From: Lantana camara
Lineage: Eukaryota; Streptophyta; Magnoliopsida; Lamiales; Verbenaceae
DNA length: 64,000 bases
Direction: 5' to 3'
Assembly (NCBI GenBank): GCA_037501455.1
Contig: CM074856.1
Location: 53,535,001-53,599,000, forward strand
Below are positions 57,730 through 64,000 of this stretch, piece by piece. Under the pieces are notes generated by a model. The model was not told where the DNA came from and did not search any database. It saw only the letters and a program-made list of their open reading frames with translations. Position 1 is the first letter of the stretch. Each line of letters starts with the position of its first letter. A program made the translations under genes and the position numbers.

Positions 57730-58173
57730 GGGCTCGGTATCTAAATTGAAACGTTCCACCAATAGGTCGGCCACGGCCTGAGCTTGTATCGCCGTGCGAG
57801 GCTCAAAGGTGTTGTCGAATTGACTAAGTTCAATTGACCATTTAATTAATCTCCGTGAGACGTCCGGCTTTGCAAGCACCTGTTTGAGGGGCTGATCTGC
57901 AAGCAACACGATGGAATGCGCTTGAAAATAAGGACTTAACCTCCGAGAGGCATTAACGAGCGCAAAAGTAAATTTCTCTATTTCCAGGTATCTTTTCTCC
58001 GCTCCCTGTAGAGTCTTGCTTAAATAATACACCGGCATATGCTTACGCTCGCGAATTGCCATGAGGACAGCACTCGTGGCTTCCAGGGAAACTGATAGAT
58101 AGACAAACAAGTTCTCCCCCGGGATAGGTTTGGTCAACAAAGGCGCGCTCGAAAGGTACTGCTTCATGTCCTA
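57727..58173 (-). pseudogene. Tat first (gypsy-type) RNase H
   Basis: Opens after a TAG at 58171-58173 and closes at TAA 57727-57729. Reads LFVYLSVSLEATSAVL, VYYLSKTLQGAEKRY, ADQPLKQVL and RLIKWSIELSQFD. The first catalytic aspartate of RNase H is not seen at LSVSLEA, as is usual for the degenerate first RNase H of this lineage. Confidence 0.8.
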
Positions 58174-60147
58174 CAGGGCCTTTTCGCAGTCCTCACTCCA
58201 GGTAAAGTTGCGAGCGTTACTCAGAATTTTAAAGAAGGGCAGATTCCTGTCCGCTGAGCGGGAGATGAACCTATTTAATGAAATGATCTTACCCACAAGC
58301 ACCTGGACCTCTCTCAGATTGCGAGGGGAGGGTATGTCCAGGATTGCTTTAATCTTCTCTGGGTTTGCCTCTATGCCCCGTTGGCTGACCATGTATCCCA
58401 AAAATTTACCACCCCGCACGCCAAATTTACATTTGGAAGGATTCAGTTTCATACCATAACGACGCAAGATATTGAACGCTCGTTTGAGGTCTTCCAGATG
58501 AGAATACTGGTGTTCGCTTTTGACGATCATGTCATCCACGTATACCTCCATGGACTTTCCAATTTCACACTCGAACATTCTGCTGACAAGGCGTTGGTAT
58601 GTTGCCCCCGCATTTTTGAGCCCAAAGGGCATAACCTTGAAGCAATAAACACCCATATGGACTACGAACGCAGTTTTGGGACGATCCTCAAGAGCCATGA
58701 ATATCTGATAATACCCTTGGAAACCGTTCATCATGCTCATAAGTTCACACCCAGCGGTCGAATCCACCAACTGATCAATCCTAGGTAGTGGGTACGGATC
58801 CTTAGGACATGCCTTGTTGAGGTCCGTGAAGTCATTGCACATACACCACTTGTTGGCGCTCTTCGGAACGAGCACCACATTGCAAAGCCATTCGGGATAT
58901 AGAATTTTTTCTATGTACTGAGCATCAAGCAGTTTATTGACTTCTTCTTCTATGACCTGCTTTCGGAACCCATGAACGTCTCTCTTCTTTTGCTTTATAG
59001 GTTTGAAAGCCGGATCCACGTTCAGCCTGTGGACAATAATGCTCGGATCTATGCCAGTGAGGTCGGAAGCCTTCCAAGCAAAGACATCAATATTTTCTCG
59101 CAAGAATTCAATCATCATAATTTGAGAGGGACCATCGAGGCTGGAACCTATTTGTGTAGTCTTATCAGGATTCGCAGGCTCCAACTCGATGGTCAGAAAG
59201 CTCTCTGTAGGTTCTACCCGCACTTCGGGCCTCGGCTGTTCGAGCGCTCGTTTCTTGCCTGTAATCTTCTCGCTGGTATCTCCCGAGGGTATATGATCCT
59301 TGTCTTCCGAGGGGGAATCCTCAACCGCTCCGAGGGGTGAATTCCCAGCATCTACGGGTTTGCCCCCCGCCCTCTTTTTATTCTTCTTCTTATAGAGCTT
59401 GGCCCTCTTGCGTTCAGGGCCATCTTCATCTAGTTTGGGGAAGTCTACAGACTTATTGGTGGAGCCTGCTTGGGTAGGCTGCTTGGGCTTGTGGCTTCGA
59501 AGGGAAAGTATGTAGCACTCCCATGCTTCCTTAACATTACACAGTACCTCCCCGGTACCCTCGGGGGTGGGAAATTTGACTTTCTGATGATAGGTGGAAA
59601 TCACAGCTTTGAAGTCGACGAGGGCTGGTCGCCCAATGATGATGTTGTATGGTAGGTCCACTTCGACCACCACATAGAGAACATTTAAAGTTTTTCGCTG
59701 TGGGGCGCGACCGAAAGAGGTGGCCAAGCGAATTTGTCCCCGAGGGACGATCTCGGAACCTTCAAAGCCGACAAGGGCTGTTCTGAGGGGTTCGAGCGGG
59801 ATGTTTGTGATGTTCATTTTCTGAAACGTGGAGTAAGGCAAAACATTCACGGAGCTTCCACTATCAATTAAGACCCTCTTTACAACGTGATTATGAACGT
59901 CTAAGCTAACCACCATGGGGCAGTCAGAGGTTTCACTGACCTCATGGGGTGTTACAATGTGCTCTAAATCCTTCTCTGTGAAACCTACGCTCTCATCTTT
60001 TTCCGAGCGCGATGATCTATCAATGGAAAGCACTGGCCTGGGCTGAGAAGATCTTTGATCGTAACTCCGAATGTAGCGGCGTCGGGAAGCATTAGAGTCG
60101 CCCCCCGAGGGTCCTCCAGCAATCATGTGAATGACCGCGAAGGGCTA
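58171..60147 (-). pseudogene. Tat protease and reverse transcriptase
   Basis: Follows a TAG at 60145-60147 in the same frame as gag. The aspartic protease is seen as LIDSGSSVNVL. A low-complexity linker precedes RT, which has MPFGLKNAGATYQ and YVDDMIVKS. Motif A reads MMNGFQGYYQI, where an aspartate is expected in place of N, so polymerase activity is doubtful. The segment ends at TAG 58171, replacing an expected glutamine. Confidence 0.88.
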
Positions 60148-61317
60148 GTTTTCCATATCTGAGGCTTTCCCTTTTCCACGGTCACTGGGCTCGGGGTGAC
60201 GGTGACGTGGGCTCCGGGAGCACGAACGGCTTCTCCCTTGGGCACGCGCTCGCTCGGCGCAATGCTCATCGTACCTCTCCAACACCTTTACGAACTCCTT
60301 AAGGTGCCCCCCAGCGATCAGCCTCTGAATCTCACCCTCAAGTTGATGACATTCGTTGGTGTCATGCCCTTTCTGCTTGTGGAATGCGCAGTACTTTCCC
60401 GAGCGTTTTTGGGCCTCCGTTTCTCTCAGTCTTGGTGGCTTCTTGAAGAGTCTCTTATCCGCCATGGAATATACCTCTGCCATTGGGCGGTTGAGGGGAA
60501 TGCGCTCAAACTTGCGTGGGGGAGAGGCATTTCGCCGAGCGGGAATAGGGCTTCGACGACGACCTCTGTTGGTTTCTCCTCTGTCCTCGGGCGCTTTGCT
60601 GGGGCGAGGGACGTTTGCCATTTTCTGATCCCTCGCAATGTACATATCTTCGAGGGTGAAGAACGAGTCAGCTATGTCCCTAATCTCCATCAATGAGCGT
60701 GGCTTTTTCTTGGCCACCTCCTCCACGAATTCTTTGCTGACATAGTGCTTCATGTTGATGGCTCCAAAGAGAACGTGCCTCAAGAAATCCATCGAGGGCT
60801 TCTCTACCAACAAGATCTCCTTGTTGAACCTTCCCATGAAAGACCGAAGGGTCTCATTCGGCCCCTGGACCAAGCTGTAAAGGGCAGTTGCAGCCGGGGC
60901 CAGTGCTTTTAAGGAGTTGAAATGGCTTACAAAGGCATCGGTCAAGTCATAATACCCTCGAATTGAGCGCGACGGAAGTTTTTTATACCAATCTTGTGCC
61001 ATTCCAGTGAGGGAGGTGACGAACACTTTGGCCCAATAGTTGTTAGGGTGATCATACAAGTGCATCAGATGCACAAAGTGATCCAAATGCTCGGCTGGAT
61101 CGGTGGTTCCATCGTATCTGTTGACAGATGAGGGGATTTTGCCCTTCCCCGCACGAGTCATCAATACCTCCTCAATGAGGGGCGAGTCGCCGGTCATGAT
61201 CCTGTAGTCCCGGTCGTCGGGATCCTCGTAGCTGGCTTCCCTCCTGTGCCGAGAAATGGGGCTACGCGGTCGGCGAGCGTCTCTGGCCCTGGACCTCTCG
61301 CCCCCGTCGCGGGGGAC
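60145..61317 (-). pseudogene. Tat gag, main part
   Basis: Continues the gag frame after a TAA at 61318-61320. Contains NRYDGTTDPAEHLDHFV, LTGMAQDWYKKLP and PNETLRSFMGRFN (the retrotransposon gag domain), an arginine/serine-rich region, and a CCHC-like motif CAFHKQKGHDTNEC. Ends at TAG 60145. Confidence 0.85.
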
Positions 61318-62136
61318 TTAAGACCTTGCACGAGAGAGCTGCTCCACCACATTCTGGAGCCCCTTAAGCTGATCTTGTACTGCAGCAAGCTGAGGGTCGC
61401 CGACGTCTCTGCGGTTTACCCTCTCTGTGGCCCTCGATTGGACCTCTTCGTTGTTTCTAGCCCCTTCATTTTGAGGGGCTCTCCCGTTTCCCGCTGGCTG
61501 CTGCCCTTGCTGGACCCTCGGTGCGGCCTCATTTTCTTGAAGCGGTGGAGGGTGAGGTTGCTGGGCCCTCAATGCGTTTTGAGCCATTGTCAACGGGTGT
61601 ACAGGGAGTCCTCCAAGGGACGGGGCCGCTCGAGCACCTGCTAGTGATGGGAAATAGGCCGCAGTGAAGTGTTCCCAAGCATTCTGAACCGCCTGACCCT
61701 CACATTGCGCGTAAAGCGCCTGTAGTTGTTGTGCAGTAATTTGGGGCATTTCCACCCCCTGAATCTCTCTAGGTAGGGTCAGAGGGAGATTTAGCGTTCC
61801 TACCTGATAGGGCTGAACCATGGGTACCATTCCGGGCATCATTCCGGGTTGCATGTAAGGGTACCCAGGAGGCGGCATGGCCATGGAGTACAGGCCTGGA
61901 TGCGGGACGGGAACATTGGCGATGGGACCCGTAGATGGAAGAAGGGAACTGGGTCCTCCCACAGCGTTCCCGCCAGGTGGGAGAGTTGCAACCACCGTTT
62001 CTGCATTTTCGACCCCATTTCCCGCAGCTGGTGGGTTTGTTCCTCCGGCGGGGATATTGCTCTCCGCGTTCTCTTCGTTGACTGGGGGAAGATCGCCCTT
62101 CTCTCCTATGGCTCCAGATCTCGTTGCTGTCACCAT
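61318..62136 (-). pseudogene. Tat gag, N-terminal part
   Basis: ATG at 62136 (MVTATRSGAIGEKG). Proline-, methionine- and glycine-rich centre (GYPYMQPGMMPGM), then an amphipathic stretch. Stop TAA at 61318-61320 interrupts a frame that otherwise continues into the main gag. Confidence 0.8.
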
Positions 62137-62213
62137 TTCCGCAATAGGAGGTGTTATATCTCAACTAGCTTTTTTAGGAAGAAACTGATGGTGATGAAGA
62201 AGATGATGATGGT

Positions 62214-62231
62214 TTCCCACAGACGGCGCCA
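62214..62231 (-). other. Tat primer-binding site
   Basis: Minus strand TGGCGCCGTCTGTGGGAA, four bases from the 5' LTR. The same type of site is known in Tat elements. Confidence 0.85.
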
Positions 62232-62235
62232 AAAA

Positions 62236-63092
62236 TGACGGTGTAGGAATCTGAGTTTCCTAAATGCAACAACACTTTCTATATTTATGTGAGAAAGGAA
62301 AGACCATCACAGGCATTGAGCCTCAGGAACTGGGTTTCCAATGAGCGTGGGTTCTTCCAGCTAGGATAACACCAGGAAATCGTGCAGCAAGGGTGCAGGA
62401 AATGGTGAAATATATGAAGCTTTGGAGAAAGTGAAGATGTAGAGGAAAATGATGCCCAGTTCAGTAGTGTGGTGTCTTGTGAAGAAGATGACTTGGGGAA
62501 GAGAACATGTGCTCTCTCCTATTTATATGTTAGGGGTGAGGGTAAAGAGGTAAATTGATCGTGTGGTCCCAAACTTGTGTTGCCCTAACACGTGGCAGCC
62601 CGTGAGGGTGTGAGAGTGATGTTTCTGAAAAGGAGGCGGCGTGTCAGGTGCGAGGTGCGCACTACCTTTGTGTCAGAGTTTGTTGGCGAGGGTCGCAGGA
62701 GAGAAAGGTCCCGGACCCGTTTTACGAGGGTTCAGGTCCACCATGGCGGTGGGGGATCACGCACGAGCGAGTTGGTGACGCTCGAAGAGTGCTCGGACGG
62801 GTTCCTCACGGCTTATGATCTTTGAGCGCCGAAGTCCCGAGCGACAAGAGTATGGCCCTCATGTGGGTGATTCCTTGAGAAAGGTAACCCCGAAGGCCGG
62901 GATGGGGGCGCTAAGTCTGCTGGTTCGGGCCCTTTACCTGAATAGTTGGTCGAGGCTCAGGGGCCTGTGCTAGTTGGCAAGTGAGTAGGCTGGGATAACC
63001 TGCGAGCCCATTAATGCGAGCGTCCAGTTCCTCCATCGCCAGGTATTGACACGTGAACGGATCTGATTCGGACGTAGTTTTACGCCTCATCA
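62236..63092 (-). repeat. Tat 5' LTR
   Basis: 857 bp. Minus-strand TATA box at 62520-62527. Few differences from the 3' LTR, so the insertion is fairly recent. Confidence 0.92.
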
Positions 63093-63097
63093 AAATG
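63093..63097. repeat. Tat element target-site duplication AAATG, right
   Basis: Matches 50615-50619. Confidence 0.9.
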
Positions 63098-63790
63098 AAT
63101 TGACTTTTAATTTTTGTATTTCTTTTAAATAATTATCCTTTATATTTTTTTATTTCTTTTTTTTATTTTTATCTTGTATGTTCTTTCTTATTTATACTTT
63201 TTAATGAGTATTATTTAAGATTAATTTTAGTTTTTTAATCGTTTATGTACGTGGTATAAATGGTTAAAAGAGTATTTTTATATAAAAAATTAAATGAAAG
63301 CTTAATTGAACAATATAAAAAAATTATTATAAAAATTAAAATATAACTTATTTTTATGTGCACACACGTTGGATCTTTTGAGATTCCATAATTTTAAGTG
63401 AATTTGGTTAGATTTGTAATTTGATATGTAGAATATTTTTTTGAAAGTAACAAAATTTTAGAATTTATTAAAATTTTATTTATTATAATATTTCTAATCT
63501 CTTATTTAACTATTTAAGAATGTATTTCTTTTTCCATTTAAAAATTTTATCTACTTTTTTGTTTTTTTTTTTTATTTTTGTACCTATCTCTATCTATTAA
63601 TTTTTTCACTCTTTAATAGTTTCATATATATTTTCTTTAGTTTTAGTTGAACAATTAAATGATATCTTTTTTATTTATCAATAATAATAAAATTTAATAG
63701 TAAAAATATACATTTATGTGAAATGCTGTAAATATTTATTTTATATTATTAATTTTATTTTTAAATGTACAAATATCTTATAATGTAACT
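63098..63790. other. AT-rich stretch without genes
   Basis: Long T and A runs and no coding frame. I see no match to the elements in this window. Confidence 0.55.
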
Positions 63791-64000
63791 TGATGGGGCT
63801 AAAACACGCTTGACCCTCATTTTGACACGTGGCGTCATCAGCGTGCAACGCGTGGAAGCTAGTGCCCCACGTATGCCACCCTTGGAACGAGCCTCCCCCT
63901 CGTTCCCATGGGTGTTCCAATACCTCAAAGACATTAATTCCCGAGCGTGAAGTACTGCGACCCTCAAAGCCCTCGCACACTCACCCTCGGAGGTGCCTAC
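63791..64000. mobile_element. Possible start of another LTR, cut by the window end
   Basis: Base composition turns GC-rich at TGATGGGGCTAAAACACG (63791). It contains GACACGTGGCG and CCTCGG-type blocks, a style like the Tat LTRs, which also begin TGA and carry ACACGTGGC. No partner repeat lies inside the window. Confidence 0.3.

Larger units (their letters stand above)
50620..63092 (-). mobile_element. Complete Tat-lineage gypsy element, 12.5 kb
   Basis: LTRs of 857 bp each (50620-51476, 62236-63092), with ends TGA and TCA, and a perfect AAATG duplication. The minus strand encodes gag, protease, RT, RNase H, a second RNase H and integrase in a single frame interrupted only by stop codons. The second RNase H, the TGGCGCCGTCTGTGGGAA primer site and the LRRFYV ending are typical of Tat/Retand elements. 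A separate gene on the plus strand fills 51.8-54.9 kb, between integrase and the 3' LTR. Confidence 0.92.

Overview
The window reads as nuclear DNA of a flowering plant, probably a eudicot, from a repeat-dense region. The evidence is plant-type Ty3/gypsy elements of two lineages, a Mutator-like MITE family, an endogenous plant pararetrovirus, long AT-rich stretches, and no recognisable host gene. Almost every long reading frame belongs to a mobile or viral element, and most of these frames are broken.

Layout. 1-1204 is AT-rich and apparently empty. 1205-4643 is a non-coding element with perfect 18-bp terminal inverted repeats, possibly Helentron-like. 4644-6220 plus 24256-25071 is an old LTR (family B). 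It is interrupted at a CAAGA target site by an 18-kb gypsy complex (family A, chromovirus/Tekay-like), 6221-24250. That complex has the order LTR - internal - LTR - internal - LTR, all transcribed from the minus strand.

25724-43096 is a Mutator-like MITE with a 9-bp target duplication. Its AT-repeat loop holds a 16.3-kb endogenous pararetrovirus locus (26500-42848). This consists of two nearly complete virus genomes joined head to head: a minus-strand copy 26500-34600 and a plus-strand copy 34601-42848. The genome order is movement protein, capsid/protease/RT/RNase H polyprotein, two small ORFs of about 100 codons, a 449-codon ORF of unknown function, then the promoter region. The two copies share a stop codon in the RNase H region and each carries further private lesions.

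44002-44330 is a second, compact copy of the same MITE. 44484-48526 is a gag-only LTR element (TR-GAG type) with a 44-bp minisatellite. 48527-49631 is the 3' part of a third gypsy LTR (family C). 50620-63092 is a complete 12.5-kb Tat-lineage gypsy element with an AAATG target duplication. Its gag-pol lies on the minus strand, with two RNase H domains. A separate, spliced, TATA-bearing gene lies on the opposite strand between integrase and the 3' LTR. 63098-64000 is AT-rich and ends in what may be the start of another LTR.

How the parts relate. The nesting order can be read directly. LTR B was hit by gypsy A, which then became a tandem dimer. The MITE was hit by the pararetrovirus, with both virus ends lying beside the tRNA primer site. 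Gypsy LTR families A, B and C each carry a cluster of five or six short GC-rich hairpins with 4-base loops. In A and B the clusters sit at the same place in the LTR; in C the position is only inferred. The stem sequence differs by family, but the loops nearly always end in CC on the plus strand. This architecture and the virus locus are the two observations most worth following up.
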